A DNA stretch of 64,000 bases from Salinisphaera orenii subsp. orenii MK-B5 (GTDB lineage Bacteria > Pseudomonadota > Gammaproteobacteria > Nevskiales > Salinisphaeraceae), in the NCBI RefSeq assembly GCF_003788635.1, contig NZ_AYKH01000042.1, positions 1 through 64,000 of the forward strand, in the 5' to 3' direction. The translations under genes were made by a program, and so were the position numbers. Positions 53,642 to 62,925 of the stretch are shown here, piece after piece. A model generated the notes under the pieces. That model did no database searches and was not told where the DNA came from. It saw only the letters and a list, made by a program, of their open reading frames with translations. Numbering within the stretch: position 1 is the stretch's first letter; each line of letters opens with the position of its first letter.

Positions 53642-53956
53642 CTACTCCTCGTCGCTGTGCTCGACCATGTCGCGCAGCACGCGTTGCACATGCGCGTCGG
53701 CGGCGACATAGAACACCTGCTTGCCGCGGCGCTCCGCGCGCAACAGGCGTGCAGAGCGCAACAGCCGCAGGTGATGGCTTGCCAGCGACATCGAGATATC
53801 GATATCGGCCGCCAGCGTCTGCACGCTTTGCGGCTCTTCGAGGCAGGCATAGACCAGCGACAGGCGGTTGGGCTCGCCCAACAGGCGAAACATCTCGGCC
53901 AGGCGCGATGTCTGGCCGGTGCTCAGAACCTGCAGTTCAAGATAAGTGGTCGTCAT
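53642..53956 (-). CDS. ArsR/SmtB-family metal sensor
   Basis: A 104-residue winged-helix repressor (MFRLLGEPNRLSLVYACLEE, SMSLASHHLRLLRSARLLRA). Helix 5 carries ADAHVQRVLRDMVEHSDEE, resembling the zinc-sensing D-x-H...E/H site of CzrA/SmtB, and I see no cysteine pair of the arsenic type. It probably represses itself and the CDF exporter until zinc or cobalt binds. Confidence 0.9.
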   Translation of the reverse strand: MTTTYLELQVLSTGQTSRLAEMFRLLGEPNRLSLVYACLEEPQSVQTLAADIDISMSLASHHLRLLRSARLLRAERRGKQVFYVAADAHVQRVLRDMVEHSDEE

Positions 53957-53966
53957 GCATACCTCG

Positions 53967-53985
53967 ACAATTGAACAAGCATTGT
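53967..53985. promoter_or_regulatory. Candidate ArsR operator
   Basis: ACAAT-N9-ATTGT forms a short inverted repeat containing TGAACA, 11 bases upstream of the arsR-type start. Position and content fit an SmtB/ArsR operator, but the symmetry is imperfect. Confidence 0.5.
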
Positions 53986-54046
53986 ATCGACCACACCGCT
54001 GTTATGGTGTTGCGTCTTTCATTGCCTGCCGCCGCGCCCCGAAGCC

Positions 54047-54784
54047 ATGCGTTCGCACTATCGGCTGCTGAGCTTCGACGGCGACATGACGCTGTGGGAT
54101 TTCGAGGCGGGCATGCGCGCCTCGCTCGACGCCACGCGGCGACTGCTTATCGAGCGGCGGCCGCAGATGGCCGATACGCTCGCCGATATCCAGCCGATGA
54201 TCGCCATCCGCGATCGGCTGCTCGCCGATCCAGGCGCTGCGGGCCTGTCGTTCGCCGAGATCCGCCGCCGCGCGTTCCAGACATTGCTCGCCGAATACGA
54301 CGCCCCGGATGACGCGCTCGCCGCCGAGCTCTATGACGCCTATCTGCAACATCGGTTCGACACCACGCCGCTATATGCCGATACGGCCGCGCTTTTCACG
54401 AGCCTCGATCCCGCCCTGTGCCTGGCGTTGCTTTCCAACGGCAATACACACCCGAAGCATCTGGGCATTGCCGATCGCTTCGACGTGATCGCGTTCGCGG
54501 ACGACACGCATCGCCCCAAGCCCGCGCCCGATCTGTTCGAATATGCCTTCGAACGGCTCGGATGCCGGGCCGACGAAACGATGCATATCGGCGATTCGCT
54601 GGAAACCGATATCGCCGGGGCCAACACCGTGGGCGCGACCTCGGTCTGGCTCAATCGCGACGGTCGGCCCAACGATACCGCGATCGTGCCCGATTACACG
54701 ATCGCCAGCCTCGCGAAACTGGACGCGCTGCGCGCTAGCCTTTCAACGCCGCGAATTCGGAGACCGCGGCATCGAGGCGCGTGA
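54047..54784 (+). CDS. HAD-superfamily hydrolase
   Basis: A 245-residue haloacid-dehalogenase-type hydrolase. Motif I is FDGDMTLWD (D11, D13), motif II lies in LALLSNGNTHP, motif III is the lysine in HRPKPAPDLF, and motif IV is HIGDSLETDIAGA. It is likely a phosphatase for a small phosphorylated compound; the substrate is unknown. Its last 50 bases overlap the convergent gltX gene, and the C-terminal tail after residue 230 (RIRRPRHRGA) looks unstructured. Confidence 0.88.
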   Translation: MRSHYRLLSFDGDMTLWDFEAGMRASLDATRRLLIERRPQMADTLADIQPMIAIRDRLLADPGAAGLSFAEIRRRAFQTLLAEYDAPDDALAAELYDAYLQHRFDTTPLYADTAALFTSLDPALCLALLSNGNTHPKHLGIADRFDVIAFADDTHRPKPAPDLFEYAFERLGCRADETMHIGDSLETDIAGANTVGATSVWLNRDGRPNDTAIVPDYTIASLAKLDALRASLSTPRIRRPRHRGA

Positions 54785-56177
54785 GCGTTTCCTCGCGGCC
54801 GAGCAACGCCAGCGTATCGTCGATCGAGGGCGAGACCGGGCCACCGGTCACCGCGATCCGGATCGGTTGGGCGACCTTGCCCATGCCGACCTCGTTGTCG
54901 GTCGCTACCTGCTTGACCACGGCACTTGCCGCCTCGCCGTTCCAGTCGTCGAGGGCAGCCAGGCTGTCGCGGACCTGGGCGATCAGGTCGGGCGTGGCGG
55001 TCTTGATATGTTTCTTGACCGCCTTGGGCTCGTACTCGGTCACCGACTGGAACACGAACAGACTCTGCTCGGCCATCTCCCGCACGGTCTTGCAGCGGCC
55101 TTTCTGGATCGCCGCGATCTCGGTCAGACGGGCGTCGTCCACGCCGTCGATGCCCAGTCGCGCAAGATGCCACCGCAGCTCACCGACCAGGTCTTGCGGC
55201 GCGGCCATCTTCAGATGTTCCTGATTCACCCACAGCAGCTTGTCGGGGTCGAAGGTCGAAGCCCCGCCCTGTACGTTTTCGATATCGAAATGCTCGAGCA
55301 TCTGCTCGCGGGTGAAGATTTCCTGATCGCCGTGGGCCCAGCCCAGGCGCACCAGATAGTTGAGCAGCGCCTCGGGCAGATAGCCCTCTTCGCGATAGCG
55401 CATCACGCCGACCGCGCCGTGGCGCTTGGACAGACGCTTGCCGTCGGGGCCGAGAATCATTGGCACATGGGCATAAACCGGCAGATCACCGTCGTCACCC
55501 ACGAGCGCTTTCAGGATGTTGATCTGGCGCGGCGTGTTGTTCACATGGTCGTCGCCGCGAATGACATGGGTGATGCCCATATCCATGTCGTCGACCACGA
55601 CACAGAAGTTGTAGGTGGGCGTGCCATCGGCACGGGCGATGACCAGGTCGTCCAGTTCGGTGTTGCTGATGGTGATATCGCCTTTCACCAGGTCGTGGAT
55701 CACCGTATGGCCGTCCAGCGGCGTGGCAAAACGGATCACCGGATCGACCCCGGCCGGCGGCTCGGGCAGCGTCTTGCCCGGCATCGGCCGCCAGGTCCCG
55801 TCGTATTTCGGCTTTTCGCCTTTCGCACGCGCGGCTTCGCGCATGGCCTCGACTTCCTCGGCGCTCGAATAGCAGCGATAGGCCTTGCCTTCGTCGATCA
55901 GCCGGTCGATGACGTCGGCATAGCGATCGAAACGCCGGGTCTGGTAATAGATCTCACCGTCGTGTTCGAGATCCAGCCAGGCCATGGCATCGAGGATCGC
56001 CTGCACGGCTTCATCGGTGGAGCGCTCGCGGTCGGTATCCTCGATACGCAGCACGAATCGTCCATCGCCGGGGCCACCGCTGGCCTTGGCGTGCAGCCAG
56101 GAATACAGCGCGGTACGCGCACCGCCGATATGCAGATAACCGGTCGGGGACGGGGCGAAACGGGTGACGACGCTCAT
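54735..56177 (-). CDS. gltX: Glutamyl-tRNA synthetase
   Basis: A 480-residue class I synthetase charging tRNA-Glu. The HIGH motif appears as TGYLHIGGART near residue 13, and the KMSKS-type loop as KRLSKRHGAVGV near 245. Length and C-terminal anticodon-binding domain are normal. The gene overlaps the convergent HAD gene at its 3' end by 50 bases, so no terminator is visible. Confidence 0.96.
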   Translation of the reverse strand: MSVVTRFAPSPTGYLHIGGARTALYSWLHAKASGGPGDGRFVLRIEDTDRERSTDEAVQAILDAMAWLDLEHDGEIYYQTRRFDRYADVIDRLIDEGKAYRCYSSAEEVEAMREAARAKGEKPKYDGTWRPMPGKTLPEPPAGVDPVIRFATPLDGHTVIHDLVKGDITISNTELDDLVIARADGTPTYNFCVVVDDMDMGITHVIRGDDHVNNTPRQINILKALVGDDGDLPVYAHVPMILGPDGKRLSKRHGAVGVMRYREEGYLPEALLNYLVRLGWAHGDQEIFTREQMLEHFDIENVQGGASTFDPDKLLWVNQEHLKMAAPQDLVGELRWHLARLGIDGVDDARLTEIAAIQKGRCKTVREMAEQSLFVFQSVTEYEPKAVKKHIKTATPDLIAQVRDSLAALDDWNGEAASAVVKQVATDNEVGMGKVAQPIRIAVTGGPVSPSIDDTLALLGREETLTRLDAAVSEFAALKG

Positions 56178-56258
56178 CGATACACCTTGGGCAGCGGGGC
56201 GTGAAAGGCGCGTAGTTTAGCAACCGGCGCCCGGGGACCGCGCCCGGGCGCCGGTTGC

Positions 56259-57161
56259 TCATGTCGACATTCGATCCGCCTGCGCGGTGCCCGCGAGCTG
56301 CTGCACGACGTCGCCCCGGGCGAAGCCGTCGATCAACAGATCGCGCACCGCGCGCATGCGCGCCACCCGGCGCAGGTCGGGGTGGATCAAAAGCCAGAGA
56401 TCGGTCGCGAGCGCCGCGATGGGCGCGCCGATGCGCACCAGCGTCGGATCGGCGTCGCCCAGATAACAGGGCAGTACGGCGCGTGCATCGCTGTGTCGCA
56501 GGGCGGACTGCATGGCCTGCACGGTGTCGAGGCGATAATCGCAGCGCGCGTGGGCGCCCTGGGCCTGCATCCAGGCGCTCAACGCCGGAAAACTCACGCT
56601 GTCGTCCAGGCCGATCCATTGCGAGGCTGCGTTTTCGTCCGCATCGCGCGCCCGGTAGACCGCCAGCGCCACGCGGGCCAGGCGGTAAGCGATCAGCGCC
56701 TCGGGCGGCTCGGCGATCGGCCGGATCGCCATATCCGCATCGCGACGCGATAGATTGAAGGTCTCGTTGGAGATCGCGACTTCGAGCGCGATCTGCGGAT
56801 ACTCGGCCCGGCAACGCCCGAGCATCGGCGCGACCAGACCCTCGAAGAGCGTATCGGTCGTGGTCAGCCGCACGGTGCCCGACGGGCGCAGGTCCCGGCC
56901 GACGGCGCGGCGCTCCACGCCTAGCACCTCCTGCTCCATGCGCGCGCCGGCGGCGGCCATATCCTCGCCGGCGGGCGTGGGCGTATAGCCGCCGCGTACC
57001 CGCTCGAACAGCCGCGTGCCGGTTCGTTTCTCCAGTGCCTTGAGGCGCCGAAAGATCGTGGCATGACTCACGCCGAGCGCCCGGGCGGCACCAGCCAGCG
57101 AGCCGGCGCGCACGATGGCCAGCGTCAGCCGCAGATCGTCCCAGCCCAGACTATCTTGCAT
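56259..57161 (-). CDS. LysR-family regulator
   Basis: A 300-residue LysR-type regulator, with helix-turn-helix LRLTLAIVRAGSLAGAARAL followed by VSHATIFRRLKALEKRTG. It is divergent from a quinone reductase gene with a 15-base palindrome between them, so it most likely controls that gene in response to quinone-type or oxidative stress. The effector is unknown. Confidence 0.9.
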   Translation of the reverse strand: MQDSLGWDDLRLTLAIVRAGSLAGAARALGVSHATIFRRLKALEKRTGTRLFERVRGGYTPTPAGEDMAAAGARMEQEVLGVERRAVGRDLRPSGTVRLTTTDTLFEGLVAPMLGRCRAEYPQIALEVAISNETFNLSRRDADMAIRPIAEPPEALIAYRLARVALAVYRARDADENAASQWIGLDDSVSFPALSAWMQAQGAHARCDYRLDTVQAMQSALRHSDARAVLPCYLGDADPTLVRIGAPIAALATDLWLLIHPDLRRVARMRAVRDLLIDGFARGDVVQQLAGTAQADRMST

Positions 57162-57165
57162 TTTT

Positions 57166-57180
57166 GCAAACCCGGTTTGC
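57166..57180. promoter_or_regulatory. 15-bp palindrome in LysR/quinone reductase promoter
   Basis: GCAAACC-C-GGTTTGC is a perfect inverted repeat just outside the LysR start codon. It is a candidate LysR binding site for both divergent genes. Confidence 0.6.
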
Positions 57181-57253
57181 GCTCATAAGCCATTTCATTG
57201 CACTGATGACAAGCCCATCGTTGCGGTCCCACGCCAACCGAACATGAACCGCC

Positions 57254-58003
57254 ATGCATGCCCTGATCGTTCACAGCCACCCCGAGCCGCGCTCGTTCAA
57301 CGCCGCCCTCACCGCGACGGCAAGGCAGACGCTCGCCGACAACGGCGCCCGCGTGACTGTATCCGACCTGTACGCCGAAGGCTTCGACCCGCTCGAAAGC
57401 CCGCGCCACTACGGCCCACGCGCCGATCCGAACTACTTCTCGGCGCTGACCGAACAACGCTATGCCGGCACCAGTCACAGCCGCCCCGCCGACGTGCAGC
57501 GCGAGATCGACCGGCTCGAAGCAGCCGATCTGGTCATCCTGCAATTCCCGCTCTGGTGGCATGCCCAGCCCGCGATCCTCAAGGGCTGGTTCGACCGCGT
57601 GTTCATCTACGGCGAGCTCTACACCGGGCGCAAGCGCTACGACGAAGGCCACTTCCGCGGCAAACGCGCCCTGCTGTCGGTGACCACCGGCGGTCCGGCC
57701 GAGACGTTTTCGCCCTATGGGCGCGGCGGGCCGATCGAGCGCCTGCTATGGCCCATCCACTACTCGCTGCACTACATGGGCTTCGACGTGCTGCCGCCCT
57801 TCGTCGCTCACGCCGTTCAGGGCGGCGGCATCAGCTACGCACAACGCGACGTTTTCGAACGCCATCTCGAAGAGCGCAAGAACGCATGGGCCGAACGCCT
57901 GACCGCACTCGACGAGGCAAAACCAATACCGTTCACCGGCTGGCGGGACTGGGATGACGACGGCGTGCTGCGGGCGGATCATCCGCTGCGTTGGGGGCCG
58001 TGA
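57254..58003 (+). CDS. NAD(P)H-quinone reductase (flavodoxin-like)
   Basis: A 249-residue FMN/FAD-dependent oxidoreductase of the NQO1/KefF family. It has ALIVHSHPEPRSFNAALTAT at the start, LVILQFPLWWHAQPAILKGW and FDRVF in the middle, and the TTGGPAETFSPYG flavin loop. It probably reduces quinones by two electrons with NAD(P)H, protecting against redox cycling. Control by the divergent LysR gene is likely. Confidence 0.9.
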   Translation: MHALIVHSHPEPRSFNAALTATARQTLADNGARVTVSDLYAEGFDPLESPRHYGPRADPNYFSALTEQRYAGTSHSRPADVQREIDRLEAADLVILQFPLWWHAQPAILKGWFDRVFIYGELYTGRKRYDEGHFRGKRALLSVTTGGPAETFSPYGRGGPIERLLWPIHYSLHYMGFDVLPPFVAHAVQGGGISYAQRDVFERHLEERKNAWAERLTALDEAKPIPFTGWRDWDDDGVLRADHPLRWGP

Positions 58004-58055
58004 CTAGCAGCCGAGGCGACGCCGTATTCAGGCGTATACGCACAGAACTAACGTG

Positions 58056-58101
58056 TTGCCGGCCGACACGCAGTACGTATAATCGTACGGACAGTCCGTA
58101 C
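58056..58101 (+). promoter_or_regulatory. yefM-yoeB promoter and palindromic operator
   Basis: A -35 TTGCCG (58056-58061) and a perfect -10 TATAAT (58078-58083) are 16 bases apart. Immediately downstream lies a perfect palindrome, GTACGGAC-A-GTCCGTAC (58085-58101). YefM operators are known to be palindromes with a GTAC core, so this fits autoregulation. Confidence 0.85.
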
Positions 58102-58115
58102 ATCTAAATTCGAGA

Positions 58116-58388
58116 ATGGATTCAATCAGCGTCAACCGCTTTCGCGACAATCTCAAGTCGCTGGTCGATCGCGTGACGACCGAACACAACCCACTCAAGG
58201 TCACACGGCGCGGCGGCGAAAGCTTCGTGGTCATCAGTGCCGAGGACTGGGAGCGCGAGCAGGAAAGTCTCTACGTGCTTCAGAACAGCGACCTCATGCG
58301 TCAGATTGGCGAATCGCTTGAGACGCATACGCAAGGCAAGGGCTATACGCCCAGCGCGGACGAGATGCGTGAGATCACTGGTCTTTGA
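58116..58388 (+). CDS. yefM: YefM-family antitoxin
   Basis: A 90-residue YefM/Phd antitoxin. The N-terminal DNA-binding fold is typical (SVNRFRDNLKSLVDRVTTEH, VTRRGGESFVVISAEDWE), and the C-terminal part (LYVLQNSDLMRQIGESLETH) matches the toxin-binding tail. The gene is intact and sits behind a good promoter. It overlaps the toxin gene by 20 bases. This pair is complete, unlike the broken pair at 13.5-14.1 kb. Confidence 0.92.
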   Translation: MDSISVNRFRDNLKSLVDRVTTEHNPLKVTRRGGESFVVISAEDWEREQESLYVLQNSDLMRQIGESLETHTQGKGYTPSADEMREITGL

Positions 58389-58647
58389 AGGCCGCACTTG
58401 GCTCGCCTATGAAACGATGCGCGCCGAGGACAAGCGCCTGCATCGCAGGCTGTGCCGTATTCTCAAGGAACTGAACCGAACCGACGATCCCACGACCGGT
58501 ACGGGCAAACCGGAGGCGCTCAAACACAACTTGAGCGGCCTTTGGTCACGGCGGCTGTCGCAGCAAGATCGCCTGATCTATCGCTTCGATGATGAAGCGA
58601 TCTATATCCTTGCGATCGGCGGCCATTACGACCGTATCGACGGATGA
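58369..58647 (+). CDS. yoeB: YoeB-family mRNA interferase toxin
   Basis: A 92-residue YoeB toxin cleaving mRNA on the ribosome. Catalytic residues of the family are present: Glu in GKPEALKHNLSGLWSRR, Arg in DRLIYRF, and the terminal His-Tyr in GGHYDR, followed by a short extension. It starts at GTG 58369 inside the antitoxin gene, the start that keeps the conserved RSLVF beginning. Full length and undamaged, so the module is probably active. Confidence 0.9.
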   Translation: MRSLVFEGRTWLAYETMRAEDKRLHRRLCRILKELNRTDDPTTGTGKPEALKHNLSGLWSRRLSQQDRLIYRFDDEAIYILAIGGHYDRIDG

Positions 58648-58683
58648 TCGATGACGCTGACGAATACCCCGCCGCAGGGGAAA

Positions 58684-58705
58684 CCGCCCCGGCTAACCGG
58701 GGCGG
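58684..58705 (-). terminator. Probable terminator after metE
   Basis: CCGCCCCGG pairs with CCGGGGCGG around a four-base loop. On the minus strand it is followed by TTTCCCC, fitting the end of the metE transcript 44 bases after its stop. Confidence 0.55.
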
Positions 58706-58719
58706 CAGCGCTACGATCC

Positions 58720-58744
58720 GACCTGCCCCCGCGACAGGTCTTTT
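58720..58744 (+). terminator. Probable terminator after yoeB
   Basis: GACCTG pairs with CAGGTC around a nine-base loop and is followed by TTTTC on the plus strand, 73 bases after the yoeB stop. Confidence 0.6.
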
Positions 58745-58748
58745 CAGA

Positions 58749-61022
58749 TCAGGCGGCCCTGTCGCGCAGCTCGCGGGCGGCGTCGACCATGTGCCGCAGC
58801 GCGGGCTCGACCTCGGCCCAGCCGCGGGTCTTGAGGCCGCAGTCGGGGTTCACCCACACCCGCTCGGCGGGCAGCACCTTGGTAGCCTTTTTAAGCAGGT
58901 CGATCATCTCCTGCTTTTCCGGCACGCGCGGGCTGTGGATATCGTAGACGCCCGGGCCGATTTCGTTCGGGTACTGGAAGGCCACGAACGCATCCAGCAG
59001 CTCCATCTGCGAGCGCGAGGTTTCGATGGAAATGCAGTCGGCATCCATGTCGGCGATCGCCTCGATGATGTCGTTGAACTCCGAGTAGCACATATGGGTA
59101 TGGATCTGGGTGTCGTCGGCCACGCCGCAGGACGCAATCCGGAACGATTCCACCGCCCATTTCAGGTAGGCATCCCAGTCCGCGCGGCGTAGCGGCAGGC
59201 CTTCGCGGAACGCGGCCTCGTCGATCTGGATCGCGGCCAGCCCGGCGGCTTCCAGATCCACCACCTCGTCGCGGATCGCGAGTGCGACCTGCTTGACGGT
59301 CTCGGACCGTGGCTGGTCGTCGCGCACGAACGCCCACTGCACCATCGTCACCGGGCCGGTGAGCATGCCCTTCATGGGTTTATCCGTTAGCGACTGGGCA
59401 TATTTCGACCATTTCACGGTCATCGGCTCGGGCCGCGACACGTCGCCGAAGATGATCGGCGGCTTCACGTAACGCGAGCCGTAGCTCTGCACCCAGCCGA
59501 ACTTGGTAAACGCATAGCCGGCCAGCTGCTCGCCGAAGTACTCGACCATGTCGTTACGCTCGAATTCGCCGTGTACGAGCATGTCGAAGCCCATGTCTTC
59601 CTGCATTTTCACGGCTTCGGCGATCTTGGCTTCCAGGAAGGCGTCGTACTCGGCATCCGACATGCGCCCCTTCTTGTGGGCGGCGCGGGCCTTGCGCACT
59701 TCCTGGGTCTGAGGAAACGAGCCGATGGTGGTCGTGGGATAGGCCGGCAGGTTCATCTTGGCGTGCTGTTTCTTCGCGCGTTCGGCGTAGGGCGAGCCGC
59801 GCTGGCGGTCCTTGTCGGCGACCGCGGCGGCGCGGCGCTTGACCGCGGCGTCGTGGATGCGCGCGGAGTCCGCACGATCGGCCATCGCCTGCTTGTTGTC
59901 CGCCAGCATGGTCTTGTCGAGCTTGCTGTCGGCGGCGTTGGCCAGGAACACGATCTCGTCGAGTTTTTCTTCGGCGAAGGCGAGCCAGTTCTTGAACTCG
60001 TCGTCGAGCTTGGTTTCGCTGCGCAGGGTGACCGGCGAATGCAGCAACGAACAGCTCGGGCCCACGATCAGACGCCCCGCGCCAATCTCGCCCTTGATGG
60101 TCTCGATCGTGGCGAGCGCGCGTTCCAGATCGGTCTTCCAGATATTGCGACCATCGATGATGCCGACGGACAGATATTTCTCGTCGTCCAGCCGCGCAGC
60201 GACGACTTCGGCCTCCTTGATACCGCGCACCGCGTCGATATGCAGTGCTTCGACCGGCAGCGACGTGAACAGCTCCATGTTGTCGGCAAGCTCGCCGAAG
60301 TAGTTCGCGACCATGATCTTGATGCCGTCGACCTGCGCGAGCCGCGCATAAGCCTTCTCGATGACCGCGCGCTGGGCGTCGTTCAGGTCCAGCGAAAAGA
60401 TCGGCTCGTCGATCTGCAGCCATTCGGCGCCGTCCGCGGCCAGTTTCTCGGCGATCTGGACATAGACCTCGATCAGCGAATCGGCCAGATCGAACTTGTC
60501 CAGATTCGAGCCGTCGGTGACCTTGCCCAGCGTGAGGTAGGTGGCCGGGCCGACCATCACCGGCTTGGTGACGATGCCCTGTGCCTTGGCCTCGGCAAAC
60601 TCGTCGAAGATCTTGGAGCCGACAAGATTGAACGACGTGTTCTGGGTGAACTCGGGGACGATGTAGTGGTAGTTGGTATCGAACCACTTGGTCATCTCGC
60701 AGGCGATCGCGCCCTGAGTGCCGCGCGCCATGTCGAAGGCGACGTCGATATTCATGTCGCGGCCGTTCCAGCCGAAACGCTCGGGCACGTTGCCGATCAG
60801 ACACGACAGGCCCAGGACCTGATCGTAGAAGGAGAAATCGTTGGACGGGATCAGATCGATGCCGGCCGCCTGCTGCTTGGCCCAGTTGGCGCGGCGCAGT
60901 TCCGCGCCCGCGGCCTCGAGCCCGGCGTAATCGAGATCGCCCTTCCAGTAGGCCTCGGTCGCCTTCTTGAGTTCGCGGCGTTCGCCGATACGGGGGAAGC
61001 CCAGGTTGTGAGATACGGTCAT
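58749..61022 (-). CDS. metE: Cobalamin-independent methionine synthase
   Basis: A 757-residue enzyme transferring methyl from methyltetrahydrofolate to homocysteine. The two-barrel architecture is complete: N-terminal [20 protein letters not shown], and the C-terminal catalytic barrel beginning [12 protein letters not shown]. Zinc ligands are in THMCYSEF and [13 protein letters not shown]. The ATG at 61022 has GAGGG five bases upstream. It is divergent from metR, which normally activates it with homocysteine. MetE uses zinc, so zinc supply genes in this window bear on it. Confidence 0.96.
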   Translation of the reverse strand: MTVSHNLGFPRIGERRELKKATEAYWKGDLDYAGLEAAGAELRRANWAKQQAAGIDLIPSNDFSFYDQVLGLSCLIGNVPERFGWNGRDMNIDVAFDMARGTQGAIACEMTKWFDTNYHYIVPEFTQNTSFNLVGSKIFDEFAEAKAQGIVTKPVMVGPATYLTLGKVTDGSNLDKFDLADSLIEVYVQIAEKLAADGAEWLQIDEPIFSLDLNDAQRAVIEKAYARLAQVDGIKIMVANYFGELADNMELFTSLPVEALHIDAVRGIKEAEVVAARLDDEKYLSVGIIDGRNIWKTDLERALATIETIKGEIGAGRLIVGPSCSLLHSPVTLRSETKLDDEFKNWLAFAEEKLDEIVFLANAADSKLDKTMLADNKQAMADRADSARIHDAAVKRRAAAVADKDRQRGSPYAERAKKQHAKMNLPAYPTTTIGSFPQTQEVRKARAAHKKGRMSDAEYDAFLEAKIAEAVKMQEDMGFDMLVHGEFERNDMVEYFGEQLAGYAFTKFGWVQSYGSRYVKPPIIFGDVSRPEPMTVKWSKYAQSLTDKPMKGMLTGPVTMVQWAFVRDDQPRSETVKQVALAIRDEVVDLEAAGLAAIQIDEAAFREGLPLRRADWDAYLKWAVESFRIASCGVADDTQIHTHMCYSEFNDIIEAIADMDADCISIETSRSQMELLDAFVAFQYPNEIGPGVYDIHSPRVPEKQEMIDLLKKATKVLPAERVWVNPDCGLKTRGWAEVEPALRHMVDAARELRDRAA

Positions 61023-61120
61023 AAGACCCTCTGCAGCGTGGCGTATCGAGCGCGCCGCGGCCACGAGTGGAGCCGAGAGCGCTCAGCAATGGAAGCGAAC
61101 AGCGTAGTCTGTGTCATACA

Positions 61121-61160
61121 TGAATAAAAATGCTTTATAATACTAGTTCAATTATATTCG
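61121..61160. promoter_or_regulatory. metE/metR divergent promoter region
   Basis: The only AT-rich part of the intergenic gap. A TATAAT (61136-61141) suits metR; a TTGAAC on the minus strand suits metE. TGAA at 61121 and TTCA at 61147 are possible MetR half-sites, but I see no exact TGAANNNNNTTCA. Confidence 0.5.
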
Positions 61161-61178
61161 CTCATATTTTGCCCGGCC

Positions 61179-62063
61179 ATGATCGAACGCATGCACCTCA
61201 ACATCCTGCGCCAGATCGAACGCGAAGGTTCGATCACGGCCGCGGCCCGCCGACTGCATCTGACGCAGTCGGCGCTCAGCCACGCGATCAAGAAACTGGA
61301 GAATCAGTCCGGCACGCGGATCTGGATGCGGGAGGGACGCCGCGTGCGTCTCACCGCCGCCGGCGAATACCTGCTGGCGGAAGCCGGCCGCCTGGTGCCG
61401 CAGTTCGAGCGCCTGGACGCCACGCTCGCCGAGTACGCGGCCGGCAAGCAGGGCGCACTGCGCGTCGGGATGGAATGCCACCCCTGCTATCAGTGGCTCC
61501 TGAAGGTCGTCGAGCCGTATCTGAGAGACTGGCCGGGCGTCGATATCGACGTTTTCCAACAGTTCCGGTTCGGCGGCATGGACGCCCTGTCCAATCACGA
61601 CATCGACATCCTCGTCACACCGGATCCGGTGGACACGGCCGGCGTGCTGTTCGAACCGGTCTTCGACTACGAGCAGGTGCTGGCGGTGGCCCGCGATCAT
61701 CCACTGGCGCGGCGCGAATTCATCGATGCGGCCGATCTCACCGACCAGGTGCTGTTCGCCTATCCGGTGAACCCGGCGCGGCTGGACATCTACACCTATC
61801 TGCTCACGCCCGGTGGCAGCGGGCCGCGCGAGCACAAGACGGTCGAATCCACTGACATCATGCTGCAGCTGGTCGCGGCCGGACGCGGCGTGGCCGCACT
61901 GCCGAAGTGGCTGATCGACGAATACGCGAACCGGCTGTCGATCGCCACGGTGCCTCTCGGGCGGCACGGCATCCCCAAGCAGATCCATCTGGGCGTGCGT
62001 GCGGCGGACCGCAGCAACCAGCATGTGGACGCATTTCTGGAACTGGCCCGCGAGACCGCGTAG
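61179..62063 (+). CDS. metR: LysR-family regulator MetR
   Basis: A 294-residue LysR-type regulator (LNILRQIEREGSITAAARRL, LTQSALSHAIKKLENQSGTR). The ligand domain (RVGMECHPCYQWLLKVVEP) is typical of MetR, which senses homocysteine and activates metE. Position divergent from metE confirms it. Its TAG stop (62061-62063) coincides with the first bases of a MITE-like repeat, so the repeat may have reset the C-terminus. Confidence 0.93.
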   Translation: MIERMHLNILRQIEREGSITAAARRLHLTQSALSHAIKKLENQSGTRIWMREGRRVRLTAAGEYLLAEAGRLVPQFERLDATLAEYAAGKQGALRVGMECHPCYQWLLKVVEPYLRDWPGVDIDVFQQFRFGGMDALSNHDIDILVTPDPVDTAGVLFEPVFDYEQVLAVARDHPLARREFIDAADLTDQVLFAYPVNPARLDIYTYLLTPGGSGPREHKTVESTDIMLQLVAAGRGVAALPKWLIDEYANRLSIATVPLGRHGIPKQIHLGVRAADRSNQHVDAFLELARETA

Positions 62064-62360
62064 GGCCGGCTAACGCTTCATGCGAGCCCGCACCAAGCGC
62101 TTTCTGAAATTGACTATGGGGGCAAGGCTAGGCGTCCTGCGCGCCGCGCAGTCATTCTGCGTCAGGGTGCGACAACGCTGGATTGCCGCGACAGCGCTCG
62201 GCTCGCCGGGTTGGGCCGCAGATGAACGATCGACCATGGGCACGCTGCGGCGTTGCGGCTTTGCCGGCCTCGACGATCGTGGCGCGCCACGATCAGCGAC
62301 TCGCGCCGTGCCGCACACGATGTGCGGTCGCCGACGCGGCGTCCGCACGACGCGTCAACA
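62062..62360. repeat. MITE-like dispersed repeat, copy 2
   Basis: A diverged copy, inverted relative to 47100-47410. Its left end AGGGCCGGCTAACGCTT matches the other copy's AGGGCCTGTTGACGTTT with changes that are mostly transitions. CACCAAGCGCTTTCTGAAA, CGACAACGCTGGATTGCCG and the end CGTCAACA are shared. The right end is eroded. No gene is seen in it or in the remaining 62361-62591. Confidence 0.72.
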
Positions 62361-62591
62361 GTCGCGAGACGACTCGAACCCCGGCACAAGGCCACGACGC
62401 AGCGGAAACCGTACCGGGTTCAGGCGTTGCAGACGGCGCGAAGGCTCGCCGCCCGCCGTGACGGTGCCGACCGCTGGGCGGCTCACCTCGCCGGCGAGGA
62501 TGCTCGCACGGCGCCACGACAGATTTACGCTACGCCATCAAAAAGGCACGGCCACCGGACACGGCGCCGCGCCCCAACGCCGGAAGGCGGG

Positions 62592-62849
62592 CTACTTCTT
62601 GCCGCCGCCCATGCCGTAACGGCGACGGAAGCGCTCCACCTTGCCGGTGGTGTCCATGATGTTCTGCTTGCCCGTGTAGAACGGGTGGGTCGCGCTCGTG
62701 ACCTCCAGCTTGACCAGCGGATAGGTGTTGCCGTCCTCCCACTCGATGGTCTCGTCGGAGGCGATGGTGGAGCGCGTCAGGAAGGCGAAGTCGCCCCCCA
62801 TGTCCTTGAACACCACGGGGCGGTAGTTGGGGTGAATGTTTTTCTGCAT
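62592..62849 (-). CDS. rpmE2: Ribosomal protein L31 type B (cysteine-free)
   Basis: An 85-residue L31 ([40 protein letters not shown]). It has no cysteine at all, so it belongs to the zinc-independent B type that replaces the zinc-binding L31 when zinc is short. In many bacteria such genes are repressed by Zur, but I see no Zur-like box in the 76 bases upstream; it may be the main copy here. It follows ileS on the same strand. Confidence 0.92.
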   Translation of the reverse strand: MQKNIHPNYRPVVFKDMGGDFAFLTRSTIASDETIEWEDGNTYPLVKLEVTSATHPFYTGKQNIMDTTGKVERFRRRYGMGGGKK

Positions 62850-62925
62850 GGCCTGCTATCTCGACTGTCGTGTCGTTCGTTGAAACTCTGGAGCCCGGAT
62901 CCGTCTGCCCGCGCCCGACGCGTGC

